From positions 36,425,222 to 36,489,221 of the forward strand of contig CM046294.1 in assembly GCA_025267735.1 (NCBI GenBank): a stretch of 64,000 nt of DNA. The letters are read 5' to 3'. Positions 32,916-46,800 of this stretch are shown here, piece after piece (the stretch's first letter is position 1; each line of letters begins with the position of its first letter). The notes beneath the pieces were generated by a model, which searched no databases, was not told where the DNA came from, and worked only from the letters and a program-made list of their open reading frames with translations. Position numbers and translations under genes: made by a program. This DNA comes from Mactra quadrangularis. Taxonomy: Eukaryota; Mollusca; Bivalvia; Venerida; Mactridae.

Positions 32916-35900
32916 GGCCAAAAGTGGGGATTTCATAGGCGGTTCCGATCCATCTCCAACGGATATAGCGCGCAAACGCCTGTGTGGCTGGGCTTTCACA
33001 CCTCTGAGATGAATAGAACTGAGTATCCCTGTTAATTACAGTAGAAAACCATTGGAGAAACATTACCTGGCCTCACGCTTTCCCGTTTGACTTGCGAACC
33101 CCGGTTATGCGCGTTTCCTTGACCGATTTGACTTCACCGACCAACCCCACCCACCAACCGGCCCGTTTGGCGACTCTGAATCCTCCGCACAAAAATTTGC
33201 AATTTCTTGAATTTTCTGCATACGCGGACCTGTCGCAAAGTTCAAAATTTCAAGAAATTTTTTTTTCTCCAGTTTTGGCCTAAGAAGGTCCCAGCGGGTC
33301 CGAATGTAAGTTTCCTCAGCGTTTTAGGTGGATCTAAGCCCCAAAAACCTGTTTTAAGGGGGTCAGACAGCTCTGAAGGCAATAGTGCAGAATTTTCATA
33401 TTTGGGACCCCTGAAACGCAAAATCGAGGCCCCCGCTATCCGCACCGCTTTAGGACCCCGGTTACGCGCTTTACCTTGACCGACTTGACCCCCCGAACAG
33501 ACCCCATCATCCTTTGGGCGGTTTCGTGACGCTAAGTTTTTCGCTCAAAAACTGACATTTTCTGCATACGCGGACCTGTCGCAAAGTTCAAAATTTCACG
33601 AAAACATTTTTTCTCCAGTTTTGGCCTAAGAAGGTCCCAGCGGGTCCGAATATAAGGTTCCTCAGCGTCCTAGGTGGACCTTAGCCCCAAAAACCTGTTT
33701 TAAGGGGGTCAGACAGCTCTGAAGGCAATAGTGCAGAATTTTCATATTTGGGACCCCTGAAACGCAAAATCGAGGCCCCCGCTAACCGCACCGCTTTAGG
33801 ACCCCGGTTACGCGCTTTACCTTGACCGACTTGATCCCCGAACAGACCCCATCATCCTTGGGGCGGTTTCGTGACGCTAAGTTTTTCGCTCAAAAACTGA
33901 CATTTTCTGCATACGCGGACCTGTCGCAAAGTTCAAAATTTCACGAAAACATTTTTTCTCCAGTTTTGGCCTAAGAAGGTCCCAGCGGGTCCGAATATAA
34001 GGTTCCTCAGCGTCCTAGGTGGACCTTAGCCCCAAAAACCTGTTTTAAGGGGGTCAGACAGCTCTGAAGGCAATAGTGCAGAATTTTCATATTTGGGACC
34101 CCTGAAACGCAAAATCGAGGCCCCCGCTAACCGCACCGCTTTAGGACCCCGGTTACGCGCTTTACCTTGACCGACTTGATCCCGAACAGACCCCATCATC
34201 CTTGGGGCGGTTTCGTGACGCTAAGTTTTTAGCTTAAAAACTGACATTTTCTGCATACGCGCACCTGTCCAACAAGTACAGTTTTAGGCCAGGCTTAAAT
34301 AAAAAGCCTATGAAATCCCCACTTTTGGCCTGGAAATGCCCCGGGAGACAATGACATTGTCATCCCGGGGCATTTCCAGGCCAAAAGTGGGGATTTCATA
34401 GGCGGTTCCGATCCATCTCCAACGGATATAGCGCGCAAACGCCTGTGTGGCTGGGCTTTCACACCTCTGAGATGAATAGAACTGAGTATCCCTGTTAATT
34501 ACAGTAGAAAACCATTGGAGAAACATTACCTGGCCTCACGCTTTCCCGTTTGACTTGCGAACCCCGGTTATGCGCGTTTCCTTGACCGATTTGACTTCAC
34601 CGACCAACCCCACCCACCAACCGGCCCGTTTGGCGACTCTGAATCCTCCGCACCAAAATTTGCAATTTCTTGAATTTTCTGCATACGCGGACCTGTCGCA
34701 AAGTTCAAAATTTCACGAAATTTTTTTTTCTCCAGTTTTGGCCTAAGAAGGTCCCAGCGGGTCCGAATGTAAGTTTCCTCAGCGTTTTAGGTGGACCTTA
34801 GCCCCAAAAACCTGTTTTAAGGGGGTCAGACAGCTCTGAAGGCAATAGTGCAGAATTTTCATATTTGGGACCCCTGAAACGCAAAATCGAGGCCCCCGCT
34901 ATCCGCACCGCTTTAGGACCCCGGTTACGCGCTTTACCTTGACCGACTTGACCCCCCCGAACAGACCCCATCATCCTTGGGGCGGTTTCGTGACGCTAAG
35001 TTTTTAGCTCAAAAACTGACATTTTCTGCATACGCGCACCTGTCCAACAAGTACAGTTTTAGGCCAGGCTTAAATAAAAAGCCTATGAAATCCCCACTTT
35101 TGGCCTGGAAATGCCCCGGGAGACAATGACATTGTCATCCCGGGGCATTTCCAGGCCAAAAGTGGGGATTTCATAGGCGGTTCCGATCCATCTCCAACGG
35201 ATATAGCGCGCAAACGCCTGTGTGGCTGGGCTTTCACACCTCTGAGATGAATAGAACTGAGTATCCCTGTTAATTACAGTAGAAAACCATTGGAGAAACA
35301 TTACCTGGCCTCACGCTTTCCCGTTTGACTTGCGAACCCCGGTTATGCGCGTTTCCTTGACCGATTTGACTTCACCGACCAACCCCACCCACCAACCGGC
35401 CCGTTTGGCGACTCTGAATCCTCCGCACCAAAATTTGCAATTTCTAAAATTTTCTGCATACGCGGACCTGTCGCAAAGTTCAAAATTTCACGAAATTTTT
35501 TTTTCTCCAGTTTTGGCCTAAGAAGGTCCCAGCGGGTCCGAATGTAAGTTTCCTCAGCGTTTTAGGTGGACCTTAGCCCCAAAAACCTGTTTTAAGGGGG
35601 TCAGACAGCTCTGAAGGCAATAGTGCAGAATTTTCATATTTGGGACCCCTGAAACGCAAAATCGAGGTCCCCGCTATCCGCACCGCTTTAGGACCCCGGT
35701 TACGCGCTTTACCTTGACCGACTTGACCCCCCGAACAGACCCCATCATCCTTGGGGCGGTTTCGTGACGCTAAGTTTTTAGCTCAAAAACTGACATTTTC
35801 TGCATACGCCCACCTGTCCAACAAGTACAGTTTTAGGCCAGGCTTAAATAAAAAGCCTATGAAATCCCCACTTTTGGCCTGGAAATGCCCCGGGAGACAA

Positions 35901-36660
35901 TGACATTGTCATCCCGGGGCATTTCCAGGCCAAAAGTGGGGATTTCATAGGCGGTTCCGATCCATCTCCAACGGATATAGCGCGCAAACGCCTGTGTGGC
36001 TGGGCTTTCACACCTCTGAGATGAATAGAACTGAGTATCCCTGTTAATTACAGTAGAAAACCATTGGAGAAACATTACCTGGCCTCACGCTTTCCCGTTT
36101 GACTTGCGAACCCCGGTTATGCGCGTTTCCTTGACCGATTTGACTTCACCGACCAACCCCACCCACCAACCGGCCGTTTGGCGACTCTGAATCCTCCGCA
36201 CCAAAATTTGCAATTTCTTGAATTTTCTGCATACGCGGACCTGTCGCAAAGTTCAAAATTTCACGAAATTTGTTTTTCTCCAGTTTTGGCCTAAGAAGGT
36301 CCCAGCGGGTCCGAATGTAAGTTTCCTCAGCGTTTTAGGTGGATCTAAGCCCCAAAAACCTGTTTTAAGGGGGTCAGACAGCTCTGAAGGCAATAGTGCA
36401 GAATTTTCATATTTGGGACCCCTGAAACGCAAAATCGAGGCCCCCGCTATCCGCACCGCTTTAGGACCCCGGTTACGCGCTTTACCTTGACCGACTTGAC
36501 CCCCCGAACAGACCCCATCATCCTTGGGGCGGTTTCGTGACGCTAAGTTTTTAGCTCAAAAACTGACATTTTCTGCATACGCGCACCTGTCCAACAAGTA
36601 CAGTTTTAGGCCAGGCTTAAATAAAAAGCCTATGAAATCCCCACTTTTGGCCTGGAAATG

Positions 36661-36685
36661 CCCCGGGAGACAATGACGCATTTCC
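36661..36685. repeat. satellite unit with collapsed hairpin tip (right arm, second case)
   Basis: Same deletion junction (GACAATGACGCATTTCC) as at about 32,891, in another unit about 3.8 kb away. Confidence 0.85.
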
Positions 36686-39600
36686 AGGCCAAAAGTGGGG
36701 ATTTCATAGGCGGTTCCGATCCATCTCCAACGGATATAGCGCGCAAACGCCTGTGTGGCTGGGCTTTCACACCTCTGAGATGAATAGAACTGAGTATCCC
36801 TGTTAATTACAGTAGAAAACCATTGGAGACATTACCTGGCCTCACGCTTTCCCGTTTGACTTGCGAACCCCGGTTATGCGCGTTTCCTTGACCGATTTGA
36901 CTTCACCGACCAACCCCACCCACCAACCGGCCCGTTTGGCGACTCTGAATCCTCCGCACCAAAATTTGCAATTTCTTGAATTTTCTGCATACGCGGACCT
37001 GTCGCAAAGTTCAAAATTTCACGAAATTTTTTTTTTCTCCAGTTTTGGCCTAAGAAGGTCCCAGCGGGTCCGAATGTAAGTTTCCTCAGCGTTTTAGGTG
37101 GATCTAAGCCCCAAAAACCTGTTTTAAGGGGGTCAGACAGCTCTGAAGGCAATAGTGCAGAATTTTCATATTTGGGACCCCTGAAACGCAAAATCGAGGC
37201 CCCCGCTATCCGCACCGCTTTAGGACCCCCGGTTACGCGCTTTACCTTGACCGACTTGACCCCCCGAACAGACCCCATCATCCTTGGGGCGGTTTCGTGA
37301 CGCTAAGTTTTTCGCTCAAAAACTGACATTTTCTGCATACGCGGACCTGTCGCAAAGTTCAAAATTTCACGAAAAAAATTTTTCTCCAGTTTTGGCCTAA
37401 GAAGGTCCCAGCGGGTCCGAATATAAGTTTCCTCAGCGTCCTAGGTGGACCTTAGCCCCAAAAACCTGTTTTAAGGGGGTCAGACAGCTCTGAAGGCAAT
37501 AGTGCAGAATTTTCATATTTGGGACCCCTGAAACGCAAAATCGAGGCCCCCGCTATCCGCACCGCTTTAGGACCCCGGTTACGCGCTTTACCTTGACCGA
37601 CTTGACCCCCCGAACAGACCCCATCATCCTTGGGGCGGTTTCGTGACGCTAAGTTTTTAGCTCAAAAACTGACATTTTCTGCATACGCCCACCTGTCCAA
37701 CAAGTACAGTTTTAGGCCAGGCTTAAATAAAAAGCCTATGAAATCCCCACTTTTGGCCTGGAAATGCCCCGGGAGACAATGACATTGTCATCCCGGGGCA
37801 TTTCCAGGCCAAAAGTGGGGATTTCATAGGCGGTTCCGATCCATCTCCAACGGATATAGCGCGCAAACGCCTGTGTGGCTGGGCTTTCACACCTCTGAGA
37901 TGAATAGAACTGAGTATCCCTGTTAATTACAGTAGAAAACCATTGGAGAAACATTACCTGGCCTCACGCTTTCCCGTTTGACTTGCGAACCCCGGTTATG
38001 CGCGTTTCCTTGACCGATTTGACTTCACCGACCAACCCCACCCACCAACCGGCCCGTTTGGCGACTCTGAATCCTCCGCACCAAAATTTGCAATTTCTTG
38101 AATTTTCTGCATACGCGGACCTGTCGCAAAGTTCAAAATTTCACGAAATTTTTTTTCTCCAGTTTTGGCCTAAGAAGGTCCCAGCGGGTCCGAATGTAAG
38201 TTTCCTCAGCGTTTTAGGTGGATCTAAGCCCCAAAAACCTGTTTTAAGGGGGTCAGACAGCTCTGAAGGCAATAGTGCAGAATTTTCATATTTGGGACCC
38301 CTGAAACGCAAAATCGAGGCCCCCGCTATCCGCACCGCTTAAGGACCCCGGTTACGCGCTTTACCTTGACCGACTTGACCCCCCGAACAGACCCCATCAT
38401 CCTTGGGGCGGTTTCGTGACGCTAAGTTTTTCGCTCAAAAACTGACATTTTCTGCATACGCGGACCTGTCGCAAAGTTCAAAATTTCACGAAAAAAAATT
38501 TTCTCCAGTTTTGGCCTAAGAAGGTCCCAGCGGGTCCGAATATAAGTTTCCCTCAGCGTCCTAGGTGGACCTTAGCCCCAAAAACCTGTTTTAAGGGGGT
38601 CAGACAGCTCTGAAGGCAATAGTGCAGAATTTTCATATTTGGGACCCCTGAAACGCAAAATCGAGGCCCCCGCTATCCGCACCGCTTTAGGACCCCGGTT
38701 ACGCGCTTTACCTTGACCGACTTGATCCCCGAACAGACCCCATCATCCTTGGGGCGGTTTCGTGACGCTAAGTTTTTAGCTCAAAAACTGACATTTTCTG
38801 CATACGCGCACCTGTCCAACAAGTACAGTTTTAGGCCAGGCTTAAATAAAAAGCATATGAAATCCCCACTTTTGGCCTGGAAATGCCCCGGGAGACAATG
38901 ACATTGTCATCCCGGGGCATTTCCAGGCCAAAAGTGGGGATTTCATAGGCGGTTCCGATCCATCTCCAACGGATATAGCGCGCAAACGCCTGTGTGGCTG
39001 GGCTTTCACACCTCTGAGATGAATAGAACTGAGTATCCCTGTTAATTACAGTAGAAAACCATTGGAGAAACATTACCTGGCCTCACGCTTTCCCGTTTGA
39101 CTTGCAAACCCCGGTTATGCGCGTTTCCTTGACCGATTTGACTTCACCGACCAACCCCACCCACCAACCGGCCCGTTTGGCGACTCTGAATCCTCCGCAC
39201 CAAAATTTGCAATTTCTTGAATTTTCTGCATACGCGGACCTGTCGCAAAGTTCAAAATTTCACGAAATTTTTTTTTCTCCAGTTTTGGCCTAAGAAGGTC
39301 CCAGCGGGTCCGAATGTAAGTTTCCTCAGCGTTTTAGGTGGATCTAAGCCCCAAAAACTTGTTTTAAGGGGGTCAGACAGCTCTGAAGGCAATAGTGCAG
39401 AATTTTCATATTTGGGACCCCTGAAACGCAAAATCGAGGCCCCCGCTATCCGCACCGCTTTAGGACCCCGGTTACGCGCTTTACCTTGACCGACTTGACC
39501 CCCCGAACAGACCCCATCATCCTTGGGGCGGTTTCGTGACGCTAAGTTTTTCGCTCAAAAACTGACATTTTCTGCATACGCGGACCTGTCGCAAAGTTCA

Positions 39601-41275
39601 AAATTTCACGAAAAAAAATTTTCTCCAGTTTTGGCCTAAGAAGGTCCCAGCGGGTCCGAATATAAGTTTCCTCAGCGTCCTAGGTGGACCTTAGCCCCAA
39701 AAACCTGTTTTAAGGGGGTCAGACAGCTCTGAAGGCAATAGTGCAGAATTTTCATATTTGGGACCCGTGAAACGCAAAATCGAGGCCCCCGCTATCCGCA
39801 CCGCTTTAGGACCCCGGTTACGCGCTTTACCTTGACCGACTTGACCCCCGAAACAGACCCCATCATCCTTGGGGCGGTTTCGTGACGCTAAGTTTTTAGC
39901 TCAAAAACTGACATTTTCTGCATACGCGCACCTGTCCAACAGGTACAGTTTTAGGCCAGGCTTAAATAAAAAGCCTATGAAATCCCCACTTTTGGCCTGG
40001 AAATGCCCCGGGAGACAATGACATTGTCATCCCGGGGCATTTCCAGGCCAAAAGTGGGGATTTCATAGGCGGTTCCGATCCATCTCCAACGGATATAGCG
40101 CGCAAACGCCTGTGTGGCTGGGCTTTCAAACCTCTGAGATGAATAGAACTGAGTATCCCTGTTAATTACAGTAGAAAACCATTGGAGAAACATTACCTGG
40201 CCTCACGCTTTCCCGTTTGACTTGCGAACCCCGGTTATGCGCGTTTCCTTGACCGATTTGACTTCACCGACCAACCCCACCCACCAACCAGCCCGTTTGG
40301 CGACTCTGAATCCTCCGCACCAAAATTTGCAATTTCTTGAATTTTCTGCATACGCGACCCTGTCGCAAAGTTCAAAATTTCACGAAAAAATTTTTTCTCC
40401 AGTTTTGGCCTAAGAAGGTCCCAGCGGGTCCGAATATAAGTTTCCTCAGCGTCCTAGGTGGACCTTAGCCCCAAAAACCTGTTTTAAGGGGGTCAGACAG
40501 CTCTGAAGGCAATAGTGCAGAATTTTCATATTTGGGACCCCTGAAACGCAAAATCGAGGCCCCAGCTATCCACATCGCTTTAGGACCCCGGTTACGCGCT
40601 TTACCTTGACCGACTTGACCCCCCAAACAAACCCCATCATCCTTGGGGCGGTTTCGTGACGCTAAGTTTTTAGCTCAAAAACTGACATTTTCTGCATACG
40701 CGCACCTGTCCAACAAGTACAGTTTTAGGCCAGGCTTAAATAAAAAGCCTATGAAATCCCCACTTTTGGCCTGGAAATCCCCCGGGAGACAATGACATTG
40801 TCATCCCGGGGCATTTCCAGGCCAAAAGTGGGGATTTCATAGGCGGTTCCGATCCATCTCCAACGGATATAGCGCGCAAACGCCTGCGTGGCTGGGCTTT
40901 CACACCTCTGAGTTGAATAGAACTGAGTATCCATGTTAATTACAGTAGGAAACCATTTAGAAGCATTACCTGGCCTCACGCTTTCCCGTTGGGAAATTCC
41001 CGTTTTTGCCAGAACTTTGCCTTCTGGCTCGCAGAAACTCCAGTCTCCTAGCCCATTCCCCAAACTGGAACTCGCCCATTCCCTCAACTAGAAATCCGTC
41101 TAGTTTATAAAAAGGCCACATAACTGTTTTCAACAAAAATGATTTACTCATGAAATTACGGTCAAAAAGTAAATAAACGGCAATATCTAGTCATTAAAAA
41201 ACAGTTCCCTTAGATATTCTCTAACAAATATGCAAATCTAATATATTAGGAAATCCTACTTTCAGAATGAGTGAA

Positions 41276-41641
41276 TTTTCCCCTGGGATAAATCCCATAT
41301 ACAGAAATTGAAGGAAGTCTCCCATGGGAGAAATCTCATTTTCTTAATGGGAGAATTCTCCCGTGGTAAAAAATTCCCATTTATAATATCGGAGAATTCT
41401 TAAATGGTGTGTAAATGCTTTGAAAGTGACAAACTATGCATTTTGTCTTACTAATAATGTTATGTGCTGATAGATCCATCAAATTCTGTCTCAAAATATA
41501 GATGAATTTGAAAAAATGGAATTTTTCTCCCATATTTGTTAATGGGAGAAAATTCCCTTATAATAATATGATATAGTTCTCCCATAAAATTCTCATTGGA
41601 GAGCCATTTTCCCATGGAATTCTGCCAATTCCCATGGGAAT
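41276..41641. repeat. cluster of palindromic TCCCATGGGA sites, right arm copy
   Basis: Mirror of 15,620-15,985, with occasional substitutions (for example CTCCCGTGG in place of CTCCCATGG). Confidence 0.65.
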
Positions 41642-42722
41642 TTTGACTTTTGACTTCAAATTAAATATATTTCTAGTAAAGATATCTGGTGGTTTGCCCA
41701 TATGTAGATCTAAATTTATTGAAAATTTGAAATTAATCGGATGAAAAATAAAAAGTAAGTTTGCAAGATTTCCGGATTCGCAAACGTATTCCGAACTGTG
41801 TTTCAGTTATAGTTTAATTTGTTAAGTACAAAGCCATACATAAATACAGTATAGTTGTGACTTCTCAAAGGGACGCTGCGTGGTATTATTCATTGCAAGT
41901 TAACTAATAATTTGAGCTGTAATTTCATTGCGCTTTTAAGAATTAAATAACTAAATCACCATATTTTAGAACTGTGAGTAAATAATATAATTTTTTGGCT
42001 ATGCTGTCGACGAAATCTACAGTTACTGTAAACAGATTGTTTATGTCACATAATTGACTTCCCAGACGGAGCTAAAGAAATAGTTTTATATTGTCTATCG
42101 TCTGGGGCAGTGTGTTAACATGAAAATTTAAAATGAAATAAAATAACATTTAATGTTTCGTACATTGTGTTATAATATGACTGACTGACTGATTAGAGTT
42201 TATTTAAGGGTCCGTCCGCTCTAAAAAGATGCATTATGTGCATACCCCGGGGTGTGACCTTTCACCCCAAAAAGATTGTTTTTGAGATCTAAATTAGAGG
42301 TCAAATTTTGAAAAAGACCCGATATAATTGGGTATATTGGGTTTGGTGATACGTTGCCAGAGATGCTGTAATTCAGTATGCCAAAGATAGGTAATCCCTA
42401 TTTTGCTAATTCAGCACCTAAAGTATGGAGATTTCCCTAGTAAAATTATTAAAATTACTCTATGCTTGTTAACTGGATGAATTGTTTCATGTGCCTGAGT
42501 ATGTTTGGATGCTTTCTAGTTTTATGGGTTGTGTGTTGTGTATGCTCGTGGGTGCTGATTGAGTGACTTATATACGAGTGTTAACTGGATCATGACCTAG
42601 TTTTTGGCTATTTTTAGATTTAACATGTTTGTCAAAACTTACTTGAATATGGGTGATATTTGTGTGCTTTGTTTTGTGTTTGTGACCCTTATACCGAATT
42701 AGGGCTTTTGGTACTAGCAAAC

Positions 42723-42815
42723 ATGCCTGTAAAAGCAGCGCCACCAGAGATAAACAAAGATAGACAGCCTCCAAGACCATGGGCACCAGGTTCTTACAGA
42801 CCATCCAAAGAGTAG
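42723..42815 (+). CDS. 30-aa Pro/Lys-rich ORF, right arm copy
   Basis: Mirror of 14,446-14,538. The frame is intact. Confidence 0.3.
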   Translation: MPVKAAPPEINKDRQPPRPWAPGSYRPSKE

Positions 42816-43507
42816 GAGCCCCCCTCTTGGTTTCGATTGGCTTTTAGTTTGATTTGTCAGTCATTTGTATATTAGTTAATTTTGAAAGGGTAACATCGGA
42901 TTATCTTATGTTGAAACCAAATATGATCTGATAGCGTTTTGGTGAAACCAAGAGAGGACACCTGCCCCTATCCCGGGAATGCTACTCAACTACTCAACAA
43001 GTCTTTTATTAGGTAAAAACAACATAATACATAGTTTTACAGTTCATAGTAATAATACACAACAATATTGTACATTTCAAAAACAAAGTTTGAGTATAAT
43101 AATATCATATTAAGTAAAATGTTATACGTATTAAAAGCTCGATATAAATGATGAGATTTAGCCTTAATAGCTAAAGTTGTGTTTGTTCATACATTTATAT
43201 TTGGTAGATCTGGTCTGCCTTTGTAGCTTCTTATATCTTTATGGTATCCAAACTGAATTTAATAAATTATAATAAACTGTTTAAGACATGCAGACATAGT
43301 ACAAAACATAGTTATAGTAAGATAATAACGAACATGATATGGTTAGTAATTTTTTTGTTGGAGTTTGAATTCCAAGTTAGTATGTGTTTTTTTATTTATA
43401 TAATAAAACTATTTAACCCTTCACCTACATCAATTGAAAAGCACATCTATTATGTTAAATGGTTTTTATTTTATAAATATAATATGGTATAATATGTTGG
43501 GTTTCAG

Positions 43508-43852
43508 ATGGAGAACAGTGTAATTTTGATCAAACCGTAATATTCAATGTCAAAGAGATAACGGTAGGAGACAACGTCACCTTTATATGTAGAGTATCAT
43601 CTGATGTACTATATGTCAACTGGAATATGTTAGGATCAACCACAGCTGTTATGAGTGTACAGAATGGACAATGTACTACACAAGGTACAACATTTCTAGA
43701 CGAGACTAACGAATATAACTATACCTGTAACAAAACAGAGTATCAAGTAACAAGATTAAATGTTCAAATAAGTGAACATAATGTCATGTATATGTGTATA
43801 CCATTTGGTCAGTCAGACGTTACAGGATCAAACTGGATCGTCAAAGTAAATG
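43508..43852 (+). CDS. Ig domain 1 exon, right arm
   Basis: The acceptor TTTCAG precedes 43,508 and the donor GTAGGT follows 43,852. The frame reads DGEQCNFDQTVIFNVKEITV and continues through VTFICRV (first Cys), VNWN (Trp) and VMYMCIPFG (second Cys), with an extra Cys pair around QCTTQG and YTCNK. It enters after one codon base and leaves after one base. Confidence 0.8.
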
Positions 43853-46800
43853 GTAGGTAAATGTCATCATTCGGTATTTGATTTAAGATTGTTGAATTGA
43901 TGTCAATATAAGCGAATATATAATAAACGACATTGACAATGTCAAATGATTTGTAAATGACAGAAACAACATGCACTTGCGAATACTTACATTGAAATGA
44001 ATGTCCTCGTTCAACACAAATGGTATCAATAATGCTTATGTTTCATGTATTTCAGCAATAGTGTGATTATTGGTAAAAAAATCAAAATATATCTTTCTTT
44101 AAAGTTATTTGATACCCGATAAACGCACGTAGTGATTTTAATATCGTATTTATGAAATTAGTACTTAGAATTAATCAAAAATCCATACTTGTATCTTGCG
44201 TCTTGATTTATAAAGTAACATTGATTGCTTTATCATTGCAACAATGCTAAATTTCAGCTCCGGTAACATCCGTTACGATGACACCTGCTGAATATCTTGT
44301 TAATTTCAAAGAACTCACAGTAATAGAATTTAAATGTACAACACCAACAGCAAGACCTGCTGCTTTTGTATATTGGTATCGACACCCAAATGGAAACAGT
44401 AACGATATTACTCATATAACAGAAAATATAACTACAACGACTGACTACAATGATTTAAGCGTTGTCACTAGTACACTTCATTTTGTACTACGACGACAAC
44501 ATAGTCACACCATGATATACTGTACAGCTAACAATTCTGTCAACACAAATCCAGTTAGATCCAATAAGAATATTTTATTGAACGTTCTGTGTAAGTATAG
44601 AAAGAGCAAGTGATAGTTTAATATATGAATACAGTAAACCACATTTTTCTTAATTGACTTGTTTGTTCAGAAGTTTATCTATAATAAACTGCTTATAGAA
44701 ACATCATACTATAGCACAAAGTAAAGAATTAAAATATACGCCATACTGTCATAATGATTTCGTAAAATGAAATTGTTTCTTTACGTGTGTTTTAATATTT
44801 ACATTCCTTATGTTGATTATTGCATATTGATGGCATAGTGCTAAAATGGGATAACTGATACTATACAATATATCCTCTTTTAAAACTATGCCATCGATAT
44901 GTAATTCAAAGTATGTATTAGCCATATTGTTTGACAATGAAAGGTTTGACATCTCTGACTCGTTTGAATCGTTATATGTATGATTCTTTTTCTGATAAAT
45001 TGTTGTGAATTCGATAGACATTTCAAATAATAAGCATGTAATCCAATTTAAGTAATAAAACATCCAACTTAATTCAAATCATATTTCAAGAGAAATTTGT
45101 GCAATTTCAGGCACGGCAGATGATCCATACATACTTCAAGGTAAACAATATCGTGTGAAGGAACATACTTCTGTGACGTTGACCTGTACGATAAGAGGTG
45201 GAAATCCTACACCGACAATATCATGGACATGTGACAAGTTTTCACCAACAAACCAATCAACCTCCAACTCTAATCAAAATATTATTACAACATTAACATG
45301 GAATGTGTCAAGAACACATGAAGGAACATGTACATGTACATCTCAACAAACTTATTTTACAACTGAGACAAAAGATGTCTCCGTAGTAGTTGTATGTAAG
45401 TATGAACGTCGTTCTGTAATTGTTGAAGAGAAAACAATATTTATTGATTAAGAATTACAACTTTTTGCTGTAATAAATTGTTACCAATGTTTACAACGGT
45501 AGGAATAAGATTTCTTCACCACATATGAACCCATGTTATGTCATCCCTTAAATCATTCAATACAAATTTACTGCTTCCTAAGTTTTTATAAAAAAATGAA
45601 TCGGTACTGTTTTACTAAGATGTATATTTTAAAAATGTGTATGTTCTTTATGTCTTGTTTGTTATATTGTCAACAAATATGGAACTTTTTGCCTTGCGTA
45701 TTCTCTCTTTTCAGATGAAGTAAGTTTCAAGATTTTAGGTGAAAATACTTTAAATTTCCCAGTAAGCCTTCCTTTTCTTTTCTTTGTTTTTTAGGGGACT
45801 TGCTTCCTAAGCAAGTCCCTGTTTTCTTAGAGAGACTTGCTTCCAAAGTAAGTCTCCCTGATTTTCTTGAGTGGACTTGCTTCCAGGCCAGCCCGTATTT
45901 TCTTTATCTCAGCAGGTATGCTCTTCTTTAAGCAGCAAGTATTCTCTTTATCTCTCGGCAGCAAGTCTTTTCTTTATCTCTCGGAAACAGGTCTTCGATG
46001 GTAACGCTGGACTTCCTAACTTTTGACAATTGAGATTAACTCTCCGAACTGACTTTGTTTCCACTCCGCTTTATTGACAAAAAACCCACATAATATATAT
46101 ATATATTTATATACAAAGCGCGAACAGGTGAAAAGACACCATTATGATGTCACGTCATAGCAATGTCAAAACAAAATATTTAAAAATGGCGGACTATTGT
46201 GTTTCTTTTTCAATAAAAATCGTTATTTTGACAATAGCCCTCCTCAAAGGAAGTATAAAGTACTTCTAAAAATATCAAAATACACATGTTTGGTTTGCAT
46301 AGGTTAGTCATCGGCTACATTTCTTTCTATAAGCCGGCGTCACACTGTCCCGAAATTGACACCCGATGGACATACGACTTTGGAATTTTTAATATCGTAC
46401 GAAGATGGGCCCGAAATTGGCCGACAATCAATCAGCACCCGAAGCAAGTACGATTCCTACAGAAAGCCACTCGATCGCATCCGATCCACACACGCATCAT
46501 TCTATATTTCACGCGATCGCATCCGATCTACTCACGAAGTCACCTGAAAGACGCAGATTTTTACCAAGTTGTAAAAAGCAGGACATGCGAAGGCCACACG
46601 ATGGGTATGCGACGTCGTATTGTGAGTATGTGTAAGAATGCAGTCACGAAAGCGTCACGTGACTCCCTGTTCATGGTCCTCAGAAAAACTCGAAACATGT
46701 ATGCAAGAATAGCAAAGATCTACAACGCGCCTGGATATGGAGAGTTAATAGTTATACTGAAGGTAATAAGAACAATGGGGAAGAAGGCATTTTATTTTCT

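Larger units (their letters stand above)
30455..40988 (-). repeat. satellite array with about 1,119-bp unit, right arm
   Basis: The same satellite in reverse orientation. Landmarks are at 40,965, 40,193, 39,073, 37,954, 36,832, 36,075, 35,301, 34,526, 33,063, 31,957 and 31,184 (11 copies). Spacings from the outside are 772, 1,120, 1,119, 1,122, 757, 774, 775, 1,463, 1,106 and 773. Single-sub-repeat units (about 774) are therefore common here and rare on the left, so the arrays are not mirror images unit by unit. Confidence 0.97.

Noticed and set aside
16273..40988. CRISPR-like array (regular direct repeats)
   Set aside because: The unit is about 1.1 kb with no short repeat/unique spacer pattern, and the genome is eukaryotic.
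16110..41151. Dozens of 60-135-codon ORFs repeated through the satellite on both strands
   Set aside because: They recur once per unit, overlap each other on opposite strands, run through the hairpin, and have no domain or start context. They are by-products of tandem repetition.
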